The notes: generated by a model not told the origin, from the sequence alone. A DNA stretch of 64,000 nt from Rhodospirillaceae bacterium SYSU D60007 (GCA_003574685.1 QOCQ01000008.1:62001-126000); one strand, 5' to 3'; positions 34,869-44,729 are shown, numbered from the stretch's first letter. A program made the numbers and translations.

Positions 34869-35903
34869 ATGCCCGAACGGGTTGCTACGCCTGTCGCCAC
34901 CTTTGCCGAAATGCGCGCCGTGCTGGCGCGTTTGCCGGAAGCTGACGAAGCGGCCCGCACGAAAGTGCGGCTGCGGCAAGCCGATCTCACCAAGCCGCCC
35001 GGCTCGCTGGGGCGGCTGGAAGAAATCGCCGAATGGCTGGCGGCGTGGCAAGGGTCCAGTGAGCCGCGTTGCCGGCGGCCGCGCGTGTGCGTCTTCGCCG
35101 GCAGCCATGGCGTGGCGCAGCGCGGCGTGTCGGCCTATCCGGCCGAAGTCAATGCGCAGATGGTGCAGAACTTCATCGCCGGCGGCGCGGCGATCAATCA
35201 GATCACGGCGCTGATCGATGGCGACCTGCGGGTCCATGAAATGGACCTGGAGCATCCTGTACGCGATTTCACCGAAGGGCCGGCCATGGACGAGGCGCGC
35301 TGTGCCCATGCCATGGCGTACGGCATGATGGCGCCCGAACCAGGCATCGACGTGCTCTGCCTCGGCGAAATGGGGATCGGCAACACGACATCGGCCGCGG
35401 CACTGTGCCTCGCGCTCTTTGGGGGGCGTGCCGAGGACTGGGTTGGCCCGGGTACCGGCGTTGCAGGGGCTGCGTTGCGCCGCAAGCTGGAGACGGTGCG
35501 CCTGGGCGTCGAACGGCATCGCGGTGTGCTTGAAGATCCATTGCAGGCGCTGGCTGCGTTGGGTGGCGAGGAGCTGGCGGCGATCTGCGGTGCGATTATC
35601 GCGGCGCGAATGGGCCGTATTCCGGTGCTGCTCGACGGCTACGCCTGCACCGCCGCCGCTGCCGTGCTCTACAGGCTGGACCGGCACGCGCTCGACCATT
35701 GCCGCGTGGCGCACTGCTCGGCGGAACCAGCCCATGCCGCACTCTGCGTGCGGCTGGATCAGAAACCGCTGCTGGATCTCGGCATGCGTCTCGGTGAGGC
35801 GACGGGCGCGGCTCTTGCCGTCAATCTGCTGAAAGCCGCCTGCGCCTGCCTGGACGGCATGGCGACCTTCAGCCAGGCCGGAGTCGCAGGGCCGGTCGGA
35901 TAG
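34869..35903 (+). CDS. cobT: Nicotinate-nucleotide--dimethylbenzimidazole phosphoribosyltransferase
   Basis: 344 residues. It makes alpha-ribazole phosphate, the lower-ligand precursor consumed by CobS. LTKPPGSLGRLEE, VFAGSHGVAQRGVSAYPAEV, LGEMGIGNTTSAAAL and DLGMRLGEATGAALA with the catalytic Glu are all present. Divergent from cobS across 55 bases; that gap is too short for a B12 riboswitch. Confidence 0.96.
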   Translation: MPERVATPVATFAEMRAVLARLPEADEAARTKVRLRQADLTKPPGSLGRLEEIAEWLAAWQGSSEPRCRRPRVCVFAGSHGVAQRGVSAYPAEVNAQMVQNFIAGGAAINQITALIDGDLRVHEMDLEHPVRDFTEGPAMDEARCAHAMAYGMMAPEPGIDVLCLGEMGIGNTTSAAALCLALFGGRAEDWVGPGTGVAGAALRRKLETVRLGVERHRGVLEDPLQALAALGGEELAAICGAIIAARMGRIPVLLDGYACTAAAAVLYRLDRHALDHCRVAHCSAEPAHAALCVRLDQKPLLDLGMRLGEATGAALAVNLLKAACACLDGMATFSQAGVAGPVG

Positions 35904-35907
35904 CCGC

Positions 35908-36222
35908 CTACGCCGCGACCTTGGTAGTGCCGATCTCGTTGTCGACGATCACGGGTGCGTCGAAGAATGTGATCACCGGCTCCGCTCCGTAGCGCTGACG
36001 GATCGATGCCTTCCACTCGGCGCTATAGACGGCGTCGGCCGCAGCCCGCGACTCCCACAGGTAAACGCCGCCGCCGATGTGCTTTTCTGCGTCCCACAGG
36101 TAGTACTTCCGCACGAGCCCCTGCATGGTCCGATACCGCGGTGCCGACTCGGCATAGAGCTTGCGCGCCTGGTCGGCAGTGACGTCGGCGGGCAGCCTGA
36201 AATTGACGATGGCGACGATCAT
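35908..36222 (-). CDS. YdhR-like monooxygenase family protein
   Basis: 104-residue ferredoxin-like alpha/beta-barrel protein of the YdhR/ABM type. MIVAIVNFRLPADVTADQAR, VRKYYLWDAEKHIGGGVYLW and YGAEPVITFFDAPVIVDN fit the family. The function is not established; members are called putative monooxygenases from fold alone. Convergent with cobT, 4 bases apart. Confidence 0.85.
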   Translation of the reverse strand: MIVAIVNFRLPADVTADQARKLYAESAPRYRTMQGLVRKYYLWDAEKHIGGGVYLWESRAAADAVYSAEWKASIRQRYGAEPVITFFDAPVIVDNEIGTTKVAA

Positions 36223-36237
36223 GGACGTTTCCTTTCC

Positions 36238-37719
36238 TCAGGCAGCGGGTTCGGTGCGTTGTACCGCTGGCGACGGTTCGCGTACTCCTAACCACAGCAG
36301 CCCGAATCCAATCAGCAGAAACGGTAAAATAACCGCCACGCCCCAGCGCGGGGTCTGCGTAGCTGTAGTCACGATGGCAATGGCCATGGGCGCCATCCAT
36401 ACTGTGGCGCGGCCGGAGAGCGCAAACAAGCCATAGAACTTGCCGGACATGCCCGGTGGCGCCAGTCGTCCGATCAGGGTGCGGCTGGCAGCCTGCATCG
36501 GCCCCATGCAGATGCCAAGCAGGATGGCGAACGCCAGGAAGACCATCTCGTGCGGCGAGGCGAAGAGGCCGCGCTCGGCCGGCAGCTCGCCGACATGAAT
36601 GAAGAACAGCACTTCGTCACGCGACACCGAAAGAATGCCCGCGGTCGCGACGATCACGCCCCCGGTTGTCAGCAGGATGGTGCGTCTGGACCCAAGCCGG
36701 TCGTCAATGCGCCCGCCGAAGAAGCAGCCGGGAATCGCGAACAGGATGATGATGATACCGAAGATGCCCTGCGTCACCGTCGACCAGCCGAACGTGCCGC
36801 GCGCATAGACGCCGCCGAAGTCGAGCACCGCGGCCAGGCCGTCATTGTAGATCATGTAGGCGAGCAGATAGAGGAACGCGTTGTGGTAGCGTGCGACCTG
36901 CAGCACGGTCGACCACAAATCGCGCGCGCCGTCGCGCATTGCATCCAGCGGCCGCACACCCGTGGGCCTGCCGTCGGGCGTGAACAGAAACATCGGGATG
37001 ACGAACACCGCCATCCACAATGCCGAAGCCGGCCCGATTAGACGCTCCACTTCGTAGGTTGCCGGATCAAGACCGAACAAGGGCGGGCTGCCGGCAGGCG
37101 CCAGCCCGACCAGTGCCGGATCGCGCACGGCCAGCATCAGAAACAGCGACACCAGCCCGCCGGTGTAGCCCAGTCCCCAGCCCAGCCCGCTCAGCCAGCC
37201 CATGCGTTCGGGCCGGACGATGCCGGGCAGCAGCGCGTTGTTGAAGACGATCGCGAATTCCGCGCCGATGGTCGCGAGAATGATGGCGAAAGAAATCGCC
37301 GGAATCAGCCCGACCTCGCCCGGCAACGCGAACCACAGCAGTGCGCAGCCGATCGCGGTCATGATCTGGAACACAAGGATGTAGGGCTTGCGCCGCCCGG
37401 TGACGTCAGCCATCGCGCCGAGGAACGGGCTCAGCACGGCCAGCAGGATGCCCGAAGCGGTCCGCGTGAAGGCCCATGCGGCCGTGCCGGCGGCATGAGC
37501 GGCTTCCTGGATCTGGCGCAACTCGGCAGGTGAGGGTGCGCGCCCCAGCTCCTGCAGGAGCTGCGCCTCCTGCACGCCGGCGACCAGCACGCCGGAGAAG
37601 TACGGGCCGAAGATGAAGGTCGTCACCAGCGTGAAGAAGGGCTGGTTCGCCCAGTCGAACAGCGCCCAGGACACCTGCCCCAGCTTCGAGGCCTCGTCTT
37701 CGGTGCGTGACGCCGCCAT
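36238..37719 (-). CDS. MFS transporter, UMF1 (Atg22-like) family
   Basis: 493-residue membrane protein with about twelve helices. The N-terminus VSWALFDWANQPFFTLVTTF is the UMF1/Atg22 hallmark; GAMADVTGRRKPYILVFQ is the MFS loop, and GRIDDRLGSRRTILLTTGG lies in the second half. Likely substrates are amino acids or unknown metabolites. The ATG at 37719 (MAASRTEDE) was chosen; frame upstream to 37800 is probably untranslated. Confidence 0.9.
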   Translation of the reverse strand: MAASRTEDEASKLGQVSWALFDWANQPFFTLVTTFIFGPYFSGVLVAGVQEAQLLQELGRAPSPAELRQIQEAAHAAGTAAWAFTRTASGILLAVLSPFLGAMADVTGRRKPYILVFQIMTAIGCALLWFALPGEVGLIPAISFAIILATIGAEFAIVFNNALLPGIVRPERMGWLSGLGWGLGYTGGLVSLFLMLAVRDPALVGLAPAGSPPLFGLDPATYEVERLIGPASALWMAVFVIPMFLFTPDGRPTGVRPLDAMRDGARDLWSTVLQVARYHNAFLYLLAYMIYNDGLAAVLDFGGVYARGTFGWSTVTQGIFGIIIILFAIPGCFFGGRIDDRLGSRRTILLTTGGVIVATAGILSVSRDEVLFFIHVGELPAERGLFASPHEMVFLAFAILLGICMGPMQAASRTLIGRLAPPGMSGKFYGLFALSGRATVWMAPMAIAIVTTATQTPRWGVAVILPFLLIGFGLLWLGVREPSPAVQRTEPAA

Positions 37720-37850
37720 GCCGCCTCCCCCTTTTGCGTTGGCCCGCGGCACCTTGTGGGCGATGGCAATGCTTTGGCAAGCCGGCGTGCGATCTTGCAT
37801 CGGGCCCGTAAGATGCCCATCTTCTTGCGCGGTCCGGCAGGAGGAGTGCG

Positions 37851-38195
37851 ATGCAGGACACGGGCACGTTCAGCCGCGATGCGGCCCTGGTGCGCAACGG
37901 CTTTGTCAACAAGATCAAGGCTGTGGCGCGGCGCATTCCGTTCGCCGAGGACGCTGTTGCGGCGTGGTTCTGCAGCCGGGACCCCGCGACGCCGTTCCAG
38001 GTGCGCGCCACGCTGATCGGCGCGCTGGCCTATTTCGTCCTGCCCACCGACATGGTTCCGGACGTCGTTCTTGGCCTGGGATTTACGGACGACGCCGCCG
38101 TGCTGCTGGCGGCGTTGCGCATCGTCGGCAAGCACATCAGCGAGGCCCACCGCAAGCGGGCGCGGCGCTGGCTGCAATCGATCGACGTGGGCTGA
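37851..38195 (+). CDS. YkvA/DUF1232 family membrane protein
   Basis: 114 residues with one hydrophobic hairpin. VRATLIGALAYFVLPTDMVP followed by DVVLGLGFTDDAAVLLAAL is the YkvA motif (PxDxxPD). Function unknown. It starts in the gap upstream of the UMF1 gene and is followed 71 bases later by rmuC. Confidence 0.9.
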   Translation: MQDTGTFSRDAALVRNGFVNKIKAVARRIPFAEDAVAAWFCSRDPATPFQVRATLIGALAYFVLPTDMVPDVVLGLGFTDDAAVLLAALRIVGKHISEAHRKRARRWLQSIDVG

Positions 38196-38266
38196 CCGTC
38201 GAACATCCGTCGGTTGATCGTACCGGGGCGATCTGCGATTCTTGCTGAAAGAAGCAAGAGTCGCCC

Positions 38267-39742
38267 ATGCCTCCTCTTCCGACAATCTCGCCAGATATGA
38301 TCTGGGCGCTCATGGCCGCTGTGTCGCTGGGCGGCCTTCTGCTCGGACTGCTCCTGGGCTGGTGGGTCCGGGCGCGCGGGGAACGCCACGTGCGCTTGGA
38401 GCGCGATGCCGCTCGTGCCGAGCTGGACGCCCAGCGCGAGGCAGTCGCGGAGGCGCGCGCCCGCCTGGCGGCAGCCCAGGTGCTGGCACAAGGCGTACCG
38501 GCGCTGGAGCAGGAGTTAACACTGCTGCGCAGCCGCGTTGAGGCGTTGGCTTCGGCCAAGACCAGGCTGGAGGAATCGCTGCGCAAGACCGAGGAGGCGC
38601 ATGCCGAAAAGATCGAAGCGCTGACGGCCCTGCGCGGGGATGTCGAGACCCGCATGAAGGCATTGGCCGACGCCGCCCTGCGCCAGAGCCAGAGCTCGCT
38701 GATCGAGGTCGCGAAGGAGCTGCTGGAGCGCCACAAGCAGACTGCCGAGTCGGATCTCAAGGAACGGCAGAACGCGATCGACGGGCTGGTGAAGCCGGTG
38801 GCGGAATCGCTTGAGAAGTACCAGCAGCGGCTGACCGTGCTGGAGCAGGAGAACGCCCGGGCGATGGGGACGCTGTCGGCCGAGCTGCGCAACGTGGTTC
38901 TGGGACAGGAGACGGTGCGTGGCGAGGCCGCGAAGCTGGCCAATGCGCTGCGGGCGGCGCCAAAGACGCGCGGCCGTTGGGGCGAGCAGCAATTGCGCAA
39001 TGCCATGGAACTCGCCGGCATGAGCGAGCATGTCGATTTCGACCTGGAGCAGAGCGTGGCGGGGCAGAATGGCCGCTTGCGTCCGGATGCCGTCATTCGC
39101 CTGCCGGGCGGCCGGCAGATTGTGATCGACGCCAAGACTTCGCTGTCGGCCTATCTGGAGGCACTGGACGCACCCGACGAGGCAGCGCGGGAAGCGAGAC
39201 TCACCGAGCATGCGCGCCAGATGAAGCAGCATGTGACCCTGCTGGCGCAGAAGGAATACTGGGCGCAGTTCGAGGCCGCGCCGGATTTCGTGGCGATGTT
39301 CGTTCCCGGCGAGAACTTCTACAGCGCCGCGCTGGAGCGCGATGCCGACCTGTTCGACTATGCCATTGCCCGGCGCGTGCTGATCGTGACGCCGACGACG
39401 CTGATCGCGCTGGCCAAGGCCGTGGCCTATGGCTGGAGCCAGCTCAAGGCCACCGAGAACGCGCGCGAGATCGCGCGGCTGGGGGCGGAGCTGCATTCCC
39501 GTCTTGTGACCATGACCGAGCCGGTGGCCGCCCTGGGCCGCAGCCTCGAGAGTGCAGCGGGCAGCTACAACCGCTTCATCGGCAGCCTGGAAGGCCGCGT
39601 GTTCCCGGCGGCACGGCAGCTACGCGACCTGTCACCGGGTGAAACCCCGCGGGAGCTGCCCGAACTGCGCGAGATCGAAACGGCCTTGCGTGAACCGCGG
39701 CGCAGCGGCGAGGTCCTGCCGGCCGGGTCGGGCGGGGCCTGA
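38267..39742 (+). CDS. rmuC: DNA recombination protein RmuC
   Basis: 491 residues. One N-terminal helix (MIWALMAAVSLGGLLLGLLL) anchors a long coiled coil (nt ~38380-38900), followed by the RmuC nuclease-like domain: RGRWGEQQLRNAMELAGMSE, RPDAVIRLPGGRQIVIDAKT (the D and DxK metal-site region), MFVPGENFYSAALERD and RVLIVTPTTLIALAKAVAYG. RmuC limits inversion between repeats. Convergent with the EamA gene. Confidence 0.95.
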   Translation: MPPLPTISPDMIWALMAAVSLGGLLLGLLLGWWVRARGERHVRLERDAARAELDAQREAVAEARARLAAAQVLAQGVPALEQELTLLRSRVEALASAKTRLEESLRKTEEAHAEKIEALTALRGDVETRMKALADAALRQSQSSLIEVAKELLERHKQTAESDLKERQNAIDGLVKPVAESLEKYQQRLTVLEQENARAMGTLSAELRNVVLGQETVRGEAAKLANALRAAPKTRGRWGEQQLRNAMELAGMSEHVDFDLEQSVAGQNGRLRPDAVIRLPGGRQIVIDAKTSLSAYLEALDAPDEAAREARLTEHARQMKQHVTLLAQKEYWAQFEAAPDFVAMFVPGENFYSAALERDADLFDYAIARRVLIVTPTTLIALAKAVAYGWSQLKATENAREIARLGAELHSRLVTMTEPVAALGRSLESAAGSYNRFIGSLEGRVFPAARQLRDLSPGETPRELPELREIETALREPRRSGEVLPAGSGGA

Positions 39743-39748
39743 CCCGCC

Positions 39749-40702
39749 TCAGGCCGGCTGCTTGTGCGGCTTGACAGCCGCCGTCACGCGCCGGCCGAGC
39801 TGGGCCTCGCGATAGGCGATATAGAGGCCCGAGGCAGCGATGATCAGCGTACCGATCAGCGTCCAGATGGTGGGCAATTCGGCGAACACGAGGAAACCCA
39901 TTAGCACCGACAGCGGCATACGGAGGTAGTCGAACGGCGCCACTGCGGAGGCCTGCGCGATGGCATAGCCGCGCACCCAGAAATACTGGCCGACGGTGGC
40001 GCACGCCCCCAGAGCGAACAGCCATAGCCAGACAGTGGGCGACGGCCACCGCCAGACGAGAATCGCCGGCACGATCAGCAGGAGCGTCGAGAAGATCGCA
40101 AAGGTGGCCAGCACCCGCAGGGCCGGCTCGTGCATGGACAGGCGCTTTACCATCATGGCCGCGACCGAGGTGCAGAACGCCGCGCCAACCGCCACGAGAG
40201 CGGCGGCATTCAGCACCTCGCCGCCGGGGCGCAGCATGATCAGCACGCCCATGAACCCGGCGATGGTGGCCGTCCAGCGCCGCCAGCGCACCACCTCGCC
40301 CATGAAAAGCGCGGCGATCATGGTGATGAACAGCGGCGCCGAGAAACTGATGGAGGTGGAATCAGCGATCGGCAGGTGGGCTACGGCATAGAAGCCGCAG
40401 ACCATCGACGCCGTGCCGATGAAGGCCCGGGTAAAGTGTTGTCCCAGCCGGGGCGTGGCGAAAGGATTGATCCGCAGGCGGACCAGGATCGGGGCGATGA
40501 ACAGCAGACCGAAAGCGGCACGGAAGAAGGACACCTGCACGCTGTCCAGCTCCAGCACCGAAAGGCGGATGAACACACTGACCAGAGTGAACATCACGCC
40601 GCTGGCTACTATCCACAAGGCGCCGCGCAGATTGGCCGGCAGGGCGCGCACCCTCACGAACAGCGGCAGGGCAAACATACGGGCAACGACAGCGGCGGAC
40701 AT
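39749..40702 (-). CDS. EamA-family (DMT) transporter
   Basis: 317 residues, ten predicted helices, two EamA repeats. GALWIVASGVMFTLVSVFIR and FRAAFGLLFIAPILV open repeat one; GFMGVLIMLRPGGE and EALPTIWTLIG-like FAELPTIWTLIGTLIIAASG close the two repeats. Distinct from the EamA gene at 11.2 kb. Substrate unknown; no neighbour clarifies it. Confidence 0.9.
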   Translation of the reverse strand: MSAAVVARMFALPLFVRVRALPANLRGALWIVASGVMFTLVSVFIRLSVLELDSVQVSFFRAAFGLLFIAPILVRLRINPFATPRLGQHFTRAFIGTASMVCGFYAVAHLPIADSTSISFSAPLFITMIAALFMGEVVRWRRWTATIAGFMGVLIMLRPGGEVLNAAALVAVGAAFCTSVAAMMVKRLSMHEPALRVLATFAIFSTLLLIVPAILVWRWPSPTVWLWLFALGACATVGQYFWVRGYAIAQASAVAPFDYLRMPLSVLMGFLVFAELPTIWTLIGTLIIAASGLYIAYREAQLGRRVTAAVKPHKQPA

Positions 40703-40844
40703 TTCAGGCTCCGCGGAGGCCGGCAGGCCCGGGCGTCCGCAAGTCCAACAAATACGTTATGCGTCTTGCGGGAACCAGCGCTAAACCCGCATGCCTTGGA
40801 TGCTGCACTGCGAAGCAGTACTGGCGGCGCCTGGTCCAGCGCAG

Positions 40845-41780
40845 CTATGGCGACGGCGATACGGGCACGCGGACCGCCCGTTCGAGGACCGTAACCGTCA
40901 ACGGCAGGTTACCGAGGGTTTCGCCGTCCAGGTCGACGAGCATTTCGTCGGAACATTCGAAGTGGAAGCGCCTGCCGCGGCAGGTGGTAACCTTCGAATA
41001 CGCGACGTGGCGTCCCTGGCGGATTCCCGGCAGGACCCGGAAGAGCGCTTCCATCCGGCCAAGATTGCCGAAGGCCACGAAATCAAGCAGGCCGTCATCG
41101 ATCATGGCGCCTGGCGCCAACCTCATGCCGCCGCCGCCGTTCTCGGCACTGGCGATGAGTCCCGAGAACAGCGTGCGCGTCTGCGGCGGCGCGTTATCGA
41201 TCCCGACCGTCACCTGGCGCGACTGGTAGGTCAGGGTCACGACCGGGGTCATCAGGAAGTAGGCGATTGGGCCCAGCTTCTTCAGCCATCGCGAGGCAGA
41301 GGTCCGGTGGCTGATCATGGCCGCCGCGCCGAAGCTGGCCACCAGGTAGCCATAGCGTGTTGCCGGCCGACCGTCGAAATCCCGGAAGTCGGCGCGGATC
41401 ACATCGATCACGCGCGTGTGGCCGCCCGCCAGCGCCTGAAGGGTGCCATCGGGGCCAGCGAGATGGCCGAGCGCGCGGCAAAGTTCGTTGGCCGTGCCCA
41501 GCGGGAAGGGGCACAACAGGGTTTTGGCCGCAGCCACAGGCGCCGCCGCCATCACGCCGTTGAGCACCTCGTTCACGGTGCCATCGCCCCCGGCCGCGAT
41601 CAGACGCCGGTACCCTTCGTTCACGGCGCGGCAGGCCAGTTTTGTTGCGTCGCCCGGTCCGGACGTGAAGGCGACATCGAGCGGGCCAAGGATCGCCTCG
41701 AGCTTTGGCTGCCAAAGCGGCCAGCGCCGTCCTGCACGACGGGTGTTGGCCGCAGGATTGACAATCGCCCTGGTCCTCAC
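40845..41780 (-). CDS. Diacylglycerol kinase-fold lipid kinase
   Basis: 311 residues of the DAGK/YegS/sphingosine-kinase fold. AIVNPAANTRRAGRRW is the N-terminal motif, AAGGDGTVNEVLNGVM is the nucleotide-binding GGDGT block, PFPLGTANELCRALG is the second signature and IDDGLLDFVAFGN sits in the C-terminal lobe. It should phosphorylate a membrane lipid. No ATG fits, so a GTG at 41780 with a GGGCGGGG stretch upstream is chosen. Longer frames from 41891 or 41951 would overlap the divergent amidohydrolase gene. Confidence 0.85.
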   Translation of the reverse strand: MRTRAIVNPAANTRRAGRRWPLWQPKLEAILGPLDVAFTSGPGDATKLACRAVNEGYRRLIAAGGDGTVNEVLNGVMAAAPVAAAKTLLCPFPLGTANELCRALGHLAGPDGTLQALAGGHTRVIDVIRADFRDFDGRPATRYGYLVASFGAAAMISHRTSASRWLKKLGPIAYFLMTPVVTLTYQSRQVTVGIDNAPPQTRTLFSGLIASAENGGGGMRLAPGAMIDDGLLDFVAFGNLGRMEALFRVLPGIRQGRHVAYSKVTTCRGRRFHFECSDEMLVDLDGETLGNLPLTVTVLERAVRVPVSPSP

Positions 41781-41889
41781 GTCCCCGCCCGCAGACCGCC
41801 TATTCGTTATCGGCAGCTTAACACTTGTCTCAAGGTTGATCGCGTCGGCTAGACTGTCCCCGTCTGCCAATTTCGACGGAACCCTGCTC

Positions 41890-43062
41890 ATGTCCATCGA
41901 CCCGCGTATTGCTGCCTTCGCCGACGATCTCACCGCCTGGCGGCGCGACATTCATGCCCATCCCGAGCTGGGTTTCGAAGAGGAGCGCACCAGCCGCTTC
42001 GTCGCCGATAGGCTGCGCGCGTTCGGTTGCGAGGTCACGACGGGCATCGGCAAGACCGGCGTGGTCGGCACCATCCGGGTCGGAAACAACCCGCGCGCGG
42101 TGGGCCTGCGGGCCGACATGGATGCCCTGCCGATGGACGAGACCAACACCTTCGAGCATCGCTCGCGCCACGCCGGCCGGATGCATGCCTGCGGCCATGA
42201 CGGGCACACGACCATGCTGCTGGGGGCCGCCCGCTACCTGGCGAGCACCCGCAACTTCGACGGCACGGTCCATTTCATCTTCCAGCCGGCGGAGGAAGGC
42301 CGCGGCGGCGCCGAGGCCATGGTGAAAGATGGGTTGTTCGAGAAATTCCCGTGCGAAGCCGTGTTCGGCATGCACAACCGGCCGAAGCTCAACGTGGGCA
42401 AGTTCCAGATCCGCTCCGGGCCGATGATGGCCGGCGGCGGCCTGTTCGATATCCATATCAAGGGCAAGGGTGCGCATGGTGCACGGCCGGAGAGCGGCGT
42501 CGATCCTGTCGTGATCGGTGGCCACATCATCACGGCGCTGCAGACGGTGATCTCGCGCACGATTGCACCCATCGATTCGGGCGTGATCAGCATCACCCAG
42601 ATGCACGCTGGCGACGCCTACAACGTGATCCCGGAAACCGCCGTCCTGCGCGGTACGGTCCGGGCCTTCCGCAAGGACGTGATGGCCACGATCAAGGAGA
42701 AGATCGAGCGCATCGCCGCGGGCATGGCGCAGACGCTGGGCGGCGAGGCGAAGGCGGACGTGCGCGTGGTCTTTCCGCCGCTGGTGAACGATCCGCGCGA
42801 AGCGCAGTGGATCGGCGATGTCGCGGCCGCCATCGTCGGGGAGGAGAATGTCAACCGCAACGGCGGCTACGTCATGGCTTCCGAGGACTTCTCCTACATG
42901 CTGGAGAAGGTGCCGGGCGCATTCATCCTGATCGGCAATGGCGGCGGCGAGGGCGGCTGCGAAGTGCACAACCCCGGCTACGACTTCAATGACGCAGCGC
43001 TGCCGCTGGGCGCGACGCTATGGGCACGCGCCGTCGAGACACGGCTGGCGAAGCAGGACTAG
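41890..43062 (+). CDS. M20-family amidohydrolase (hippurate/N-acyl amino-acid type)
   Basis: 390 residues. WRRDIHAHPELGFEEERTS opens the protein; the metal ligands are in GLRADMDALPMDE, RMHACGHDGHTTMLLGAARY and FIFQPAEEGRGGAEAM, with dimerisation-domain residues after GKGAHGARPESGVDPVVIGG. It cleaves the amide of N-acyl amino acids or related compounds by a di-metal mechanism. The ATG at 41890 gives the standard length; frame upstream is spurious. Confidence 0.94.
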   Translation: MSIDPRIAAFADDLTAWRRDIHAHPELGFEEERTSRFVADRLRAFGCEVTTGIGKTGVVGTIRVGNNPRAVGLRADMDALPMDETNTFEHRSRHAGRMHACGHDGHTTMLLGAARYLASTRNFDGTVHFIFQPAEEGRGGAEAMVKDGLFEKFPCEAVFGMHNRPKLNVGKFQIRSGPMMAGGGLFDIHIKGKGAHGARPESGVDPVVIGGHIITALQTVISRTIAPIDSGVISITQMHAGDAYNVIPETAVLRGTVRAFRKDVMATIKEKIERIAAGMAQTLGGEAKADVRVVFPPLVNDPREAQWIGDVAAAIVGEENVNRNGGYVMASEDFSYMLEKVPGAFILIGNGGGEGGCEVHNPGYDFNDAALPLGATLWARAVETRLAKQD

Positions 43063-43070
43063 CGCGCAAG

Positions 43071-43703
43071 ATGCCGAAGGACGTTCTGCTCTATACCGAC
43101 ATCAAGAGTCCCTACGCCTTCGTGGCCAAATCCGCCGCCTGGCGCCTGGCCGACGACTACGACATCGAGCTGCGCTGGCTGCCCTATACCCTCGACATCC
43201 CGAATTACCTGGGCTCTGTCGAGGATCGCAATCCGCACCAGTGGCGGCGCGTGCGCTACTCGTACATGGACGCACGGCGCTTCGCCAACAAGCAGGGCTT
43301 TGTCCTGAAGGGACCGCAGAAGATATTTGATACGCGGCTCGTACATATTGCGATGCTGTATGCCAGCAACAAGGGCGCGCTGCGGCCCTGGCTGGACCTG
43401 GCCTTCGAGCTTTTCTGGAAGCGCGAATTCGATGTCGAAGATCCGGCAGCCGTGATCTCGGTACTGGAGCGCGCCGGCATCGATACCGGTGGATTCTCTG
43501 CCTGGGCCGCGGGCGACGGCGGCGCCGCTCACGACCGGATCCGCACCGAGGCCGAGGCGGCAGGCGTTTTCGGCGTGCCGATGTTCGTCATCGATGGCGA
43601 GCTGTTCTGGGGCGGAGACCGGATCGACATGGTGCGCGAGCGGCTCGACGAACTTGGCGTGCCCCGGCGTCCGTCAACCACACCGGCACGCGGCGCTGCC
43701 TGA
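43071..43703 (+). CDS. DsbA-fold 2-hydroxychromene-2-carboxylate isomerase-like protein
   Basis: 210-residue thioredoxin-superfamily protein of the kappa-GST/HCCA isomerase type. LYTDIKSPYAF carries the Ser that replaces the CxxC pair, and GVFGVPMFVIDGELFWGGDR is the conserved cis-Pro block. It would act with glutathione on an aromatic intermediate or similar, though many such proteins have unknown substrates. It starts 8 bases after the amidohydrolase gene, so they are likely cotranscribed. Confidence 0.9.
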   Translation: MPKDVLLYTDIKSPYAFVAKSAAWRLADDYDIELRWLPYTLDIPNYLGSVEDRNPHQWRRVRYSYMDARRFANKQGFVLKGPQKIFDTRLVHIAMLYASNKGALRPWLDLAFELFWKREFDVEDPAAVISVLERAGIDTGGFSAWAAGDGGAAHDRIRTEAEAAGVFGVPMFVIDGELFWGGDRIDMVRERLDELGVPRRPSTTPARGAA

Positions 43704-43724
43704 TTGTCACAAACCAGACTGTCC

Positions 43725-44546
43725 ATGCCACTCACTGTCGCTACCTGGAACATCAACTCCGTCCGGCTGCGTATCTCGAACGTCGAACGCTTCCTGAGGG
43801 AGGAACGGCCGGACGTGCTTTGCCTGCAGGAAACCAAGTGTCCGGATGAGCTGTTCCCGCACGAAGCGTTCGACGCACTGGGATACCGGCACCGCCTGGT
43901 GCACGGCATGAAGGGCTATAACGGTGTGGCGGTCGTGAGCCGGATACCGTTCACCGGTACCGCCATCCACCACCGCTGCGGCAAGGAGGATTGCCGGCAC
44001 GTCCGGGTGTGGCTCGACACCGGCACGGATCCGGTCGTGCTGGACAATCTCTACATTCCCGCGGGCGGTGACATTCCCGACCCGGCGCAGAACGCGAAAT
44101 TCGCCCACAAGCTCGACTTCTACCGCGAGCTCGCCGTCTGGTTCGCCGAGATTGCGCCGCGGTCTGCAGCGCGCAACGGCAAGCGCGGCATCGCGGTGGG
44201 CGATCTGAACGTGGCGCCGCTGGAGCACGACGTCTGGAGCCATCGGCAGCTTCTGGATGTCGTCTCGCACACGCCGATCGAAGTCGAACTCTTCGGCAGG
44301 ATGATCAGCTCACGCGACTGGATCGACGTGCCGCGCCGTTTCGTGCCGGCCGATCAGAAGCTCTATAGCTGGTGGAGCTACCGCAACCGCGACTGGCGCA
44401 AGTCCGATCGCGGCCGGCGCCTTGATCACATCCTGACCACCCCGGCGCTGGGCGAGTCGATCGTCAGCTATCGCATTGCCAGGGATATGCGCGACTGGGA
44501 GAAGGCCAGCGATCACGTGCCGGTGCTGGCGACCTTCGCGATCTGA
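43725..44546 (+). CDS. xthA: Exodeoxyribonuclease III
   Basis: 273-residue AP endonuclease/3'-exonuclease of the ExoIII fold for base-excision repair. All motifs are present: TWNINSVRLRIS, LCLQETKCPDE, KGYNGVAVVSR, LYIPAGGDIPDP, VGDLNVAPLEHDVW and ASDHVPVLATF. The ATG at 43725 is 21 bases after the upstream stop. Convergent with a small membrane protein gene. Confidence 0.96.
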   Translation: MPLTVATWNINSVRLRISNVERFLREERPDVLCLQETKCPDELFPHEAFDALGYRHRLVHGMKGYNGVAVVSRIPFTGTAIHHRCGKEDCRHVRVWLDTGTDPVVLDNLYIPAGGDIPDPAQNAKFAHKLDFYRELAVWFAEIAPRSAARNGKRGIAVGDLNVAPLEHDVWSHRQLLDVVSHTPIEVELFGRMISSRDWIDVPRRFVPADQKLYSWWSYRNRDWRKSDRGRRLDHILTTPALGESIVSYRIARDMRDWEKASDHVPVLATFAI

Positions 44547-44550
44547 TCCC

Positions 44551-44682
44551 TCAGGACCGGGCGACGATGATGGCCCAGGCCAGCACCATGACGGCAAGGC
44601 CGAGAACCCAGCCCGACATGAACGCCGCCACGCGGTGCAACGACGTGCTCAGGGCGGTCGGTTCCGGCGCTGTCCTGCTCAT
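44551..44682 (-). CDS. Very small membrane protein
   Basis: 43 residues with one transmembrane helix (WVLGLAVMVLAWAIIVA) after a polar N-terminus (MSRTAPEPTALSTSLHR). The ATG at 44682 is preceded by a ten-base G-run just upstream, a strong ribosome-binding context. No family recognised. Too short for most gene finders; the helix and the ribosome site are the support. Confidence 0.5.
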   Translation of the reverse strand: MSRTAPEPTALSTSLHRVAAFMSGWVLGLAVMVLAWAIIVARS

Positions 44683-44729
44683 GTCGATTCCCCCCCCCGT
44701 TTTGCCTGAAACGCCTTGTGGGCTGCCGA